Origin: Areca catechu
Lineage: Eukaryota > Streptophyta > Magnoliopsida > Arecales > Arecaceae
Length of the DNA: 64,000 bases
Reading direction: 5' to 3'
Assembly: GCA_021397845.1 (NCBI GenBank)
Contig: CM038047.1
Location: 128,074,112-128,138,111 of the forward strand
A model generated the notes under the pieces. It was not told the DNA's origin, made no database searches, and was given only the letters and a program-made list of their open reading frames with translations. The first letter of the stretch is position 1; each line of letters opens with the position of its first letter. The translations under genes and the position numbers were made by a program. Positions 23,282 through 33,341 of the stretch are shown here, one piece after another.

Positions 23282-23698
23282 GCCAAATTTGTTTGTGGAC
23301 ACTCTAGGTTAGGGTCACTCACAATGAAAAGGAATAGGTCCAAAGGCCTCACTAGGTAGCGCTGCCGGTTCCCTATACACAACCAGGTCTGTAATATTGA
23401 AGGTAGAACTAATGCCCAAATCCGAAGGCAAGTCTAACACCTAGGCATTTGATCCAACCTTCTCTATCACTTTAAAAGGTCCGGCTCTGCGAGCATGAAG
23501 CTTCTTTTAGGCCTAAGCCTAACCAAGATAAAATCCACTACATCAAATTTTTTGATCCATCTTCGGGAATTAGCCAGTTGTTTTAACATTAGTGCGGGTG
23601 GTGAACATGCTAGGCACATGCAGACTCCTAACAAGATGATGCAAAGGACTCAAACCTACACCTAGCAGACTCGACTAAATAGGTTTATTAGGTCTTAA

Positions 23699-25539
23699 CT
23701 ACCACTTGGTTATGGGGGCATGAGTCGTGGTTGATGGATGACATGCAGAAGAAAATTTGCTAGTAACTCCTAATAAGTGCAAGAGGGTCTGCCAAAAGTA
23801 GGTAGCAAATGGGATGGGCTCTATGGATCCTTGCAACCTAGTAACCTTAACAAAATGTAACCTAATAGTTCTAGACACATGAGAAAACTCAGGAAAGGGT
23901 AGAAAATAGGAAGTGGGTTCAGAATTACTCTGGTAGGGTGGAGAAAAAGGTTCTGGGTTAGTTGGATAAAGTAGAATCAAAGAAGGCATGTCAGGGACTA
24001 ATCCTAGATTAATGAGGTTAACCTTATGGGGTTGCGATATATCTACGGGGTTTGTATAATGGAAGGATGGGTTATTAATCTCAGGAAAGAGGTCCTTAAT
24101 GGAAACTATAGGAGGAGACTCATCCTGAGGGTACTGATTCAAAGAGATCAGGTCCTTAATAAATTCTTCTGGTTCTTGTATTTTACGACTAGACTCTATA
24201 ATTTGGCTCTCCTCTATGGTTTCCTCAGGTAAGGCTCTAGTAGCAGTACCTAGGTTCTCTTCCTCTATTTGTTCTTCCATTATAGCTTTAGGTTGGATAT
24301 GGTCAAGGTCAACTAGCTCTGGGTTGGTTTCTACCTGGGTATCTACTGGGTCAGCTAATTCTAGGTCTACTAAAGGTGTCTCCTCTTCTCCCTCATACTC
24401 ATCCACTAGGCTCACATCAGCTTCATACACTTCCATGTTAATGTAAGCCTTGTGAATCTCAGGAATGGTTGGAGAAGGTCGGCTAGCAGGAAATTGGTTA
24501 GGTTCTGGTCTTTGATTATGGACACTAATCCTAGTAGGTTCAGGTTGCCTAAGGGGTAGTGGCTCACTACTGGGCTCATTTTTAGGGGTGCTAATCCTTG
24601 GGGTTCAAATTGACTAAGGGAAACCTGACTAGTACTAGGCTGATATTTAGGGATTATGGGTTCTCTGGGCTCATAGGACAAGGGTGCAGATCTATGGGTC
24701 ATGGGATTATAGGATCTGGGGTCATAGGATTTTGGGTCAGTTCTATGATCAGGTTCTAAGGATGGAACATGGTATGGAGTCCTCCTAAGGTTGGGCTCCC
24801 TATATGGGTCAGGATATTGGGTCCTCCTAGGATTGGACTCCCTATATGGGTCAGAATACTGGGTTCTCCTAGGGTTGGACTCCCTATATGGGTCAGAATA
24901 TTGGGTTCTCCTAGGGTTGGACTCCCTTTATGGGTCAGAATATTGGGTGTTGGGTCTACTAAGCTTATAGGGTGTGGGTGCATAGGATTTATGATCATGG
25001 GATCTAGAGTCATAGGATCTAGGTTCATAGGTTCTGGATTCATAGGTTCTAGGTTCATAGGATTTGGAGTCATAAGATCTATAGGTTGTGGGTATACTAG
25101 GCTTAGAGGATGTGGGTAAATAGGATCTATCTTCCTGGTCTACAAAATCCTGATTGGGTCTTCTAGGACTAACCTTAGGGATTGGGTCAGGATGATGGGC
25201 TCTCCAAGGTTCAGCCTCAAGGTATGGATCAGGGTTTGGGGTCCTCCTAGGTTTAGGAGAATCATGATCTGGCTCAGACTGTGACCCATGGTTTTTTTCT
25301 GGGGTCCCTACCCGGACTTTTAACTGATCAAACCTATTGGCAAGATGGTCAATTCTATCATTGGTTTGAATACGAGACTGAGTTAACTGGGTCATCTGGG
25401 TAGTTATCTGGGTAGTTATGTGGGTAGCCATTTGGGCCATTTGATCAGCTAGGGCTTTTATTTGAGATTGTAAATTTTCCATGGATTCAGACATTTGTGA
25501 AGGAGGTGGGTGATATGAAACTCCTGATCTAGTGCTCAT
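23699..25539 (-). pseudogene. Gag-like / acidic / integrase-stub frame of N1
   Basis: ATG 25539 starts MSTRSGVSYHPPPSQMSES, then a helix with MAQMATHITTQITTQ. Order: PRRTPNPDPY units, a block rich in YDSKSYEPRTYES-type pairs, PRRTQYSDPYRESN units, YEPREP-rich linker, YEADVSLVDEYEGEEETP, acidic stretch, then PFATYFWQTLLHLLG and FSSACHPS, the last part of a Ty3 integrase core. A TAT-to-TAA change near 24926 and a frameshift near 24600 break it. There is no protease, RT or RNase H between linker and integrase stub, as in N2 and O. Confidence 0.85.
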
Positions 25540-26401
25540 GCAAGACTCGATCAGACCGACTATAGCTGACTAGACTTGGAGTCCAAACTAGATGCTCAAT
25601 CAGGGTGGCAAACTAGCCTATAGTAACCCTGTACTCAGCCAGGCAGGTGTAAGGAAAGTGTTAGGTCCCTAATTGCCAATCCTAGACACCAATCAGAGAT
25701 TGGCTAGGTAGGCGGACCAGCATACAAGCCCTTCGGGATTGAATCCCTAAACCACCGTTCTAGACACTAAGCACAAGGCACACACAGGTTAACTTGACAC
25801 AGTGATCTAACACTATCCCGGACCCGACCAGTTGGTGTCCCTAGCCCACTAGGGCAAATTAAGTCTAATTAATTTTAGGTTAAGGCTTGGGACCGAATGC
25901 AAGGGATGTGGTTTTGGGCTAAGGAGAGGTGATCAAATCCTCCCCCCATCTGATATAGCAAGAGTGCCCTTAAAAGTAAATTATGCAATGATGGCAGGCA
26001 GATGAGGATGCAAATTAGGGTTTAGATATTTTTTTTTGGTATTTTTGGAGAATATGTAATTTTTTTTTGGTATTTTTTTAAATAGAAGAGAACTTGCAAA
26101 TCATGGCCTAATATGCAGGAAATATACTAAAATTAAAAATATGCAAAAATTGCTAAACAAAAACCTAAAACTTCCAAACTTGTCTTGTTGAAAAAATAGA
26201 GCTAAAATTTGCAGGATGTATTTCGGATTGAAGAAAATTCACAGGCCATAATAAAATCTAAAAAATTTTTATAATTACTGTGAATTATGATGAATCCAGA
26301 AAAATAAATTTCAGAATTTTTGGAGTTTTTATCAGGGAGAAATAATTAAAATAACGAGTATATATGGACTGAAAAATTACAGAAAACAAGCCCTAATCTA
26401 A

Positions 26402-26413
26402 GCTCTGATACCA
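26402..26413 (-). other. Primer binding site of N1
   Basis: Reverse complement TGGTATCAGAGC, two bases from the 5' LTR at 26416. Confidence 0.9.
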
Positions 26414-26415
26414 AA

Positions 26416-27867
26416 TGATAGGGGACTAATATGTATGCATTTTTTTTATATATTTTATATGTGGGGTTGAGTGATTAATTCCCAAATTTTAGAATAAAAT
26501 AAGTTGTAGGGAATTTTATATGAATTTTAGAAGATCAGCATGCAGATTAGGACTTAGAAAAGTAGAAAAGAAGGATCGCCGGGGCTGAGAAGTCTCGGTT
26601 AGGGCAAGTTCTCCTACAATAAAACTACTGGAGGTAGAGGGATGTACCTGACAACATCTGTTAAGATCGTAGCAAAAGGGTCTCTCGTTCCTCGACGGAT
26701 GCGGCCTGGAAAATCGAGCCAAAGACCCGTGGATACCTGGCTTTCTGCTCGGTGATCCGATTGAGGCTTGGTGGAGTAGTTGGATTCGTAGGAACTCGGG
26801 GACCTGCAAACGACCTGTCAGGGGTTAGAAAACTCACAAAGGAACAAGAAAATAAAGAAAAAATAGCAAGGGAAGGCTTCTTTTGGAGTGGGCGTCCAGG
26901 GATTTGGAGGGTTTGTTGGCAGCAGGAAGATGATTGTAAACACCGGGAAGAAGAACTCTCACAAACCCCTTTATACACACAGCAGGGTATCACACCACTC
27001 AATAGAAGAACTCAAGGTTTTCATTCATCAAAAATTGTCCTCATACAAGAGGCTAGGGTCCCTTAAATAGACCCTTATCCTTGGGCTCCAAGTAAGGGTA
27101 CATAAGTCTTTACATAAGAATCCTTTTCCCTCTCAAACCCTAGCTAGAAAATAAGGAAATATTAGGTAGAAAAATCCCTAAAAATTTTCTTGACTTAGTC
27201 AAGACTCCAAGGATGCCTAGGGGGGCGTGTTGGGCTTCTAGGAGCAGCAAAAGGCCGGCCCAAAGGGGCTCGGGTGCATGGGTTTGGGCCTCTAGAAGCT
27301 TGGGTGGCCGGGTAGCCAGGTAGCAGGAATATTCCCTGGTATCTTGCTTCTTATGGGCTTGGGCTTGGCACTTGGGCTTGATTTCTTTGGGCTAGGATGC
27401 AGATGGACCTTTGGAATCATGGATGCCCTTATCTATGAATATACTTTGGCATCTGGAATGGAATCTGGGCATCTGGAGGGCATCTGCAAGAAATCAGGGT
27501 TTTCTGAATTTTCCTCCTGGGGTCTTCAAATCTTCAAGCTAGGTTGGACTTGTGGTATACTTCCATGTCTTCAATCTAGTTGGACTTGTTCTTCACTTGT
27601 ATGATATAGTCTTGAGTCTTCAGTATGCTTGGACAGGACTCAAAAAATAAAATTAGCTCAATATGAGCTGACTAGCATTGGACTGAACTAGCTCAACATA
27701 GCTGACTAGTACAGAACTGAAATAACAACTAAAAATACTCAAATAACAACTAAAATGGACTCAGATGAGCTAAGCCCTTATTACAGATGGACTCATAAAT
27801 TATTGATCAATTTACAGAGGGTTGAAAAAGCCTCTGTCTTATTCTGGTGCCTCAGGTGTCCCCACCA
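26416..27867 (-). repeat. 5' LTR of N1
   Basis: 1452 bp; + strand reading TGATAGGGGACTAAT... to ...GTGTCCCCACCA. Partner of 21613-23055. Confidence 0.9.
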
Positions 27868-27872
27868 TAGTG

Positions 27873-28561
27873 GATGAGTATGAGGGAGAAGAAGAAGACA
27901 CCTTTAGATGACCTAGAATTAGCTGACCCAATAGATACCCAGGTAGAAGCCAACCTAGAGGTAGTTGACCTTGACCACATCCAACCTAAAGCTATAGTGG
28001 AAGAACAAATAGTGGAAGAACAAATAGTGGAAGAGAACCTAGGTACTGCTACTAGAGCCTTACCTGAGGAAACCATAGAGGAGAGCCAAATTATAGAGTC
28101 TAGTCCAAAAATACAGGAACCAGAAGAATTTATTAAGGACCTGATCTCTTTGAATCAATACCTTCAAGATGAGTCCCCTCCTATAGTTCCCATTAAGGAC
28201 CTCTTCCCCGAAATTGGCGACCCATCCTTCCATTATGCAAACCCTGTAGATATAGCTCAACCTCGTAAGGTTAACCTCATTAGTATAGGATTAGTTCCAG
28301 ACACCCCGTCTTTTATCCTACTTTATCCAACTAACCATGAACCTTTTTCTCTACTTTACCAAACTAATTCTGAACCCACTTCCTATTTTCTGCCCTTTCC
28401 TGACACCTCCAGCATTTCTAGGATTATTAGATTGCATTTAATTGAGATTAGCATACTGCATGCATTCATCACGCATGTTAGGTTTGCATCTTACTTCTGG
28501 CACACTCTTTGGAATTTGCTAGGAGTTCGCTGTAAATTTTCATGTGCATGTCAAGCTAGGA
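27873..28561 (+). pseudogene. Gag-like frame of element O, 3' part with integrase stub
   Basis: Continues O's frame after N1: acidic linker with one inserted base near 27885-27893, a duplicated EEQIVEEQIVEE stretch, NQYLQDESPPIVPIKDLFPE, and at about 28487-28550 FASYFWHTLWNLLGVRCKFS, the integrase-core stub. N2 is inserted at 28562, immediately after this stub. Confidence 0.8.
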
Positions 28562-30012
28562 TGGTGGGGACACCGGAGGCACCAGAATAAGACAGGCTTT
28601 TTCAACCCTCTGTAAATTGATCAATAATTTATGAGTCCATCTGTAATAAGGGCTTAGCTCATCTGAGTCCATTTTAGTTGTTATTTGAGTATTTTTAGTT
28701 GTTATTTCAGTTCTGTACTAGTCAGCTCATGTTGAGCTAGTTCAGTCCAATGCTAGTCAGCTCATGTTGAGCTAATTTTATTTTTTTGAGTCCTATCCAA
28801 GCATACTGAAGACTCAAGACTATATCATACAAGTGAAGACCAAGTCCAACTATATTGAAGACATGGAAGTATAGCACAAGTCCAACCCAGCTTGAAGATT
28901 TGAAGACCCCAAGAGGAAAATTCAGAAAACCCTGATTTCTTGCAGATGCCCTCCAGATGCCCAGATTCCCTTCCAGATGCCAAAATATATTCATATACCA
29001 AGGAATCCATGATTTTAGAGGTCCATCTACATCCTAGCCCAAAGAAATCAAGCCCAGGTGCCAAGCCCAAGCCCCTAAGAAGCAAGATACAAGGGAATAT
29101 TCCTGCTACCTGGCTACCAGGCCACCCCAGCTTCCAGAGGCCCAAACCCATGCACCCGGGCCCCTTTGGGCCAGCCCCTTGCTGCTCCTAGAAGCCCAAC
29201 ACGCCCCCCTAGGCATCTTTGGAGTGTTGACCAAGTCAAGAGAATTTTTAGGGATTTTTCTACCTAATATTTCCTTATTTTCTAGCTAGGGTTTGAGAGG
29301 GAAAAGGATTCTTATGTAAAGACTTATGTACCCTTACTTGGAGCCCAAGGTTAAGGGTCTATTTAAGGGACCCTAGCCTCTTGTATGAGGAGAATTTTGA
29401 TGAATGAAAACCTTGAGTTCTTCTATTGAGTGGTGTGATACCCTGCTGTGTGCATAAAGGGATTTGTGAGAGTTCTTCTTCCCGGTGTTTGCAATCATCT
29501 TCCTGCTGCCAACAAACCCTCCAGATCCCTGGACGCCCACTCCAAAAGAAGCCTTCCCTTGCTGTTTTACTTTGTTTTCTTGTTCCTTTGTGAGCTTTCT
29601 AACCCCTGACAGGTCGTTTGCAGGTCCCTGAGTTCCTACGAATCCAACGACTCCAGCCAAGCCTCAATCGGATCACCGAGCAGAAAGCCGGGTATCCGCG
29701 GGTCTTTGGCTCGATTTTCCAGGCCGCATCCATCGAGAACGAGAGATCCCTTCGCTGCGATCTTCACAGACATTGTCAGGTACACCCCTCTACCTCCAGT
29801 AGTTTTATTGTAGGAGAACATGCCCTAACCGAGGCTTCTCAGCCCCGGCGGTCCTTCTTTGCTACTTTTCTAGGTCCTAATCTGCATGCTGATCTTCAAA
29901 AATTCATACAAAATTCCCTGCAAATAATTTTGATCTGAAATTTGGGAATTAATCACCTAACTCAACATTTAAAACATACAAAAAAAATTGCATGCATATT
30001 AGTTCCCCATCA
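28562..30012 (+). repeat. 5' LTR of N2
   Basis: 1451 bp, TGGTGGGGACACCGG to TTCCCCATCA. Very close to 33922-35360, so N2 looks like the youngest of the nested set. Confidence 0.9.
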
Positions 30013-30014
30013 TT

Positions 30015-30026
30015 TGGTATCAGTGC
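30015..30026 (+). other. Primer binding site of N2
   Basis: TGGTATCAGTGC, one base off the TGGTATCAGAGC of its relatives. Confidence 0.8.
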
Positions 30027-30889
30027 TTAGATTAGGGCTTATTTTCTGCAATTTTTCAATCCGTATATACTTTGTTATTCTAATTATTTCTCCTGTTAAA
30101 AGCTCCAAAAATTATGAAATTTATTTTCCTGGATTTATCATAATTCACAGTAATTTTAAAAGTTTTTCAGATTTTATTATGGCCTGTGAATTTTCTGCAA
30201 GCCGAAATAGGCCTGCAAATTTTCGGCTCTGTTTTTTTTAGCAAGACAAGTTTGGAAGTTTTAGGGTTTTGTTTAGGAGTTTTTGCATATTTCTTAATTT
30301 TAGTATATTTGCAGTATATTAGGCCATGATTTGAAAGTTTTATTCTATTTAAAAAATACCAAAAAAAATATATATTTTCCAAAAATACCAAAAAAAAAAA
30401 TATCTAAACCCTAATTTGCATCCTCATCTGCCTGCCATCATTGCATAATTTACTTTTAAGGGCACTCTTGCTATATCAGATGGGGGGAGGATTTGATCAC
30501 CTCTCCTTAGCCCAAAACCACATCCCTTGTATTCAGTCCCAAGCCTTAACCTAAAATTAATTAGACTTAATTTGTCCTAGTGGGCTAGGGACACCAACTG
30601 GTCGGGTCCGGGCTAGTGTTAGATCACTGTGTCAAGTTAACCTGTGTGTGCCTTGTGCTCAGTGTCTAGAATGGTGGTTTAGGGATTCAATCCCGAAGGG
30701 CTTGTGTGCTGGTCCGCCTACCTGGCCAATCTCTGATTGGTGTCTAGGATTGGCAATCAGGGACCTAACACTCCCCTTACACCTGCCTGGCTGAGTATAG
30801 GGTTACTATAGGCTAGTTTGCCACCCTGATTGAGCATCTAGTTTGGACTCTAGGTCTAGTCAGCTATAGTCGGTCTGATCGAGTCTTGT

Positions 30890-32290
30890 ATGAGCACTAG
30901 ATCAGGAGTTTCATATCACCCACCTCCTTCACAAATGTCTGAACCCATGGAAAACTTACAAGCCCAAATAAAAGCCCTAGCTGATCAGATGGCCCAGATG
31001 ACTACCCAGTTAACTCAGTCTGGTACCCAAACCAACAATAGAATTGACCATCTTGCCAAAAGGTTTGACCAGTTAGGAGGCCGTGTAGGGACCATAGCAA
31101 GAACCCATGGGTCACAATCTGAGCCAGATCCTGAGTCCCCTCAACCTAGGAGAACCCCAAACCCTGATCTATACCATGAGGTCGAACCTAGGAGATCCCC
31201 TTATTCTGACCCGTACTACAATCCTCAACCTAGGAGGACCCCAAACCCTGATCCATACCGAGAGATTGAACCTAGGAGAGCCCCACAGCCTAACCCATAC
31301 AATAATACTGAACCTAGAAGAACCCCTTACCATGACCCTTATTATGATACTGAACCTAGAAGAACCCCTTACCGTGACCATTATTATGATACTGAACCCA
31401 GGAGAACCCAATACTCTGACCCATATAGGGAGTCCAATCCTAGGAGAACCCAATACTCTGACCCATATAGGGAGCCCAACCCTAGGAGAACCCAATACTC
31501 TGACCCATATAGGGAGCCCAACCCTAGGAGAACCCAATATTCTGACCCATATAGGGAGTCCAACCCTAGGAGAACCCAATATCCTGACCCATATAGAGAG
31601 CCCAACCTTAAGAGGACTCCATACCATGATCCATCCTTAGAACCTGACCATAGAACTGACCCAAATTCCTATGACCCCAGATCCTATAATCCCATGACCC
31701 ATAGATCTGCACCCTTGTCCTATGAGCCCAGAGAACCCATAACCCCTAAGTATCAGCCTAGTACTAGTCAGGTTTCCCTTAGTCAATTTGAACCCCATAG
31801 GATTAGCACCCCTAAATATGAGCCCAGTAGTGAGCCACTACCCCTTAGGCAACCTGAACCTACTAGGATTAGTGTCCATAATCAGAAACCTGGACCTAGC
31901 CAATTTTTCCCTAGCCGACCTTCTCCAACCATTCCTGAGATTGACAAGGCTTACATTAATGCGGAAGTGTATGAAGCTGATGTGAGCCTAGTGGATGAGT
32001 ATGAGGGAGAAGAGGAGACACCTTTAGTAGACCTAGAATTAGCTGACCCAGTAGATACCCAGGTAGAAACCAACCCAGAGCTAGTTGACCTTGACCATAT
32101 CCAACCTAAAGCTATAATGGAAGAACAAATAGAGGAAGAGAACCTAGGTACTGCTGCTAGAGCCTTACCTGAGGAAACCATAGAGGAGAGCCAAATTACA
32201 GAGTCTAGTCCAAAAATACAAGAACCGGAAGAATTTATTAAGGACCTGATCTCTTTGATCAATACCTTCAAGATGAGTCTCCTCCTATAG
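30890..32290 (+). CDS. Gag-like repeat protein of N2 (466 residues, open)
   Basis: The best preserved copy of the family's main frame. Residues 1-60: MSTRSGVSYHPPPSQMSEP and a helix with QIKALADQMAQM. Residues ~85-240: about eleven 14-residue units of the PRRTPYSDPYYNP or PRRTQYSDPYREPN type, encoded by 42-bp DNA repeats. Residues ~255-350: serine/proline-rich linker with YEPREPITPKYQPSTS. Residues ~360-466: YINAEVYEADVSLVDEYEG and a glutamate-rich stretch. I see no normal capsid or zinc knuckle. The frame ends early because one base is missing near 32257 (compare N1 and O); the natural product would run on into the integrase stub at 32407-32697. Function unknown; an RNA-packaging role is only inferred from position. 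Confidence 0.75.
   Translation: MSTRSGVSYHPPPSQMSEPMENLQAQIKALADQMAQMTTQLTQSGTQTNNRIDHLAKRFDQLGGRVGTIARTHGSQSEPDPESPQPRRTPNPDLYHEVEPRRSPYSDPYYNPQPRRTPNPDPYREIEPRRAPQPNPYNNTEPRRTPYHDPYYDTEPRRTPYRDHYYDTEPRRTQYSDPYRESNPRRTQYSDPYREPNPRRTQYSDPYREPNPRRTQYSDPYRESNPRRTQYPDPYREPNLKRTPYHDPSLEPDHRTDPNSYDPRSYNPMTHRSAPLSYEPREPITPKYQPSTSQVSLSQFEPHRISTPKYEPSSEPLPLRQPEPTRISVHNQKPGPSQFFPSRPSPTIPEIDKAYINAEVYEADVSLVDEYEGEEETPLVDLELADPVDTQVETNPELVDLDHIQPKAIMEEQIEEENLGTAARALPEETIEESQITESSPKIQEPEEFIKDLISLINTFKMSLLL
31142..31630 (+). repeat. 42-bp coding tandem repeats
   Basis: About eleven 42-bp units, each coding 14 residues. The five between about 31395 and 31604 are nearly identical (ccaaccctaggagaaccca core); the six before them have diverged. 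Copy number and layout differ in O (two blocks of four) and N1. Confidence 0.85.
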
Positions 32291-32406
32291 TTCCCATTAA
32301 GGACCTCTTTTCTGAGATTAATAACCCATCCTTCCATTATACAAACCCCGTAGATATATCGCAACCCCATAAGGTTAACCTCATTAGTCTAGGATTAGTC
32401 CCTGAC

Positions 32407-33341
32407 ATGCCTTCTTTGATTCTACTTTATCCAACTAACCCAGAACCTTTTTCTCCACCCTACCAGAGTAATTCTGAACCCACTTCCTATTTTCTACCCT
32501 TTCCTGAGTTTTCTCATGTGTCTAGAACTATTAGGTTACATTTTGTTGAGGTTACTAGGTTGCAAGGATCCATAGAGCCCATCCCATTTGCTACCTACTT
32601 TTGGCAGACCCTCTGGCACTTATTAGGAGTTACTAGCAAATTTTCTTCTGCATGTCATCCATCAACCACAACTCATGCCCCCATGCCCAAGTGGTAGTTA
32701 AGACCTAATAAACCTCTTTAGTCGAGTCTGTTAGGTGTAGGTTTGAGTCCTTTGCATCATCTTGTTAGGAGTCTGCATGTGCCTAGCATGTTCACCACCC
32801 GCACTAATGTTAAAACAACTGGCTAATTCCCGAAGATGGATCAAAAAAATTTGATATAGTGGATTTTATCTTAGTTAGGCTTAGGCCTAAAAGAAGCTTC
32901 ATGCTCGCAGAGCCGGACCTTTTAAAGTGATAAAGAAGGTTGGATCAAATGCCTAGGTGTTAGACTTGCCTTCGGATTTGGGCATTAGTTCTACCTTCAA
33001 TATTACAGACCTGGTTGAGTATAGGGAACTGGCAGCGCTACCTAGTGAGGCCTTTGGACCTATTCCTTTTCATTGTGAGTGACCCTAACCTAGAGTGTCC
33101 ACAAACAAATTTGGCCTGAGAGAGGAGAACGGATCGAGCGTATCCTGGACAATCAAGCCATCACGATCCAGGGCCATGACTATCAACGCTTCCTGGTCCG
33201 ATGGCAAGGCCGGCTAGAGTCGGACGATTCGTGGATTTCTCGAGAGGACTTGCAATGCCTCAACCCAGACCTTCTCGAGAGATATGTGAGCCAGTCTGAC
33301 CTTCACTCGACAGGGTCGAGTTCCTCCCACCCCGGGAGAAT
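32407..33341 (+). pseudogene. Integrase stub, integrase tail and chromodomain of N2
   Basis: Frame 32407-32697 ends with IPFATYFWQTLWHLLG and FSSACHPS, the last third of a Ty3 integrase core, then a stop. From about 32730 comes a broken continuation with KLHARRAGPFKVIKKV-like sequence and LPSDLGISSTFNITDLVEYR, the integrase C-terminal domain. From 33113 to 33290 is a chromodomain (RIERILDNQA..., FLVRWQGRLESDDSWISRED). Catalytic DDE residues are absent, so it cannot act as an integrase. Confidence 0.8.
33305..33321 (+). repeat. Conserved inverted repeat upstream of the 3' LTR of N2
   Basis: ACTCGACAGGGTCGAGT, 7-bp arms and 3-nt loop, 20 bp before the LTR at 33342. Confidence 0.85.

Larger units (their letters stand above)
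21613..27867 (-). mobile_element. Element N1: complete chromovirus-derived LTR element nested in O
   Basis: 6255 bp on the - strand, flanked by TAGTG (21608-21612 and 27868-27872); the broken codons of O's Gag-like frame join across one copy of that duplication. LTRs are at 21613-23055 and 26416-27867. The interior, read leftward, has primer site, Gag-like frame, acidic linker, integrase-core stub, chromodomain and the inverted repeat at 23076. Confidence 0.95.
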
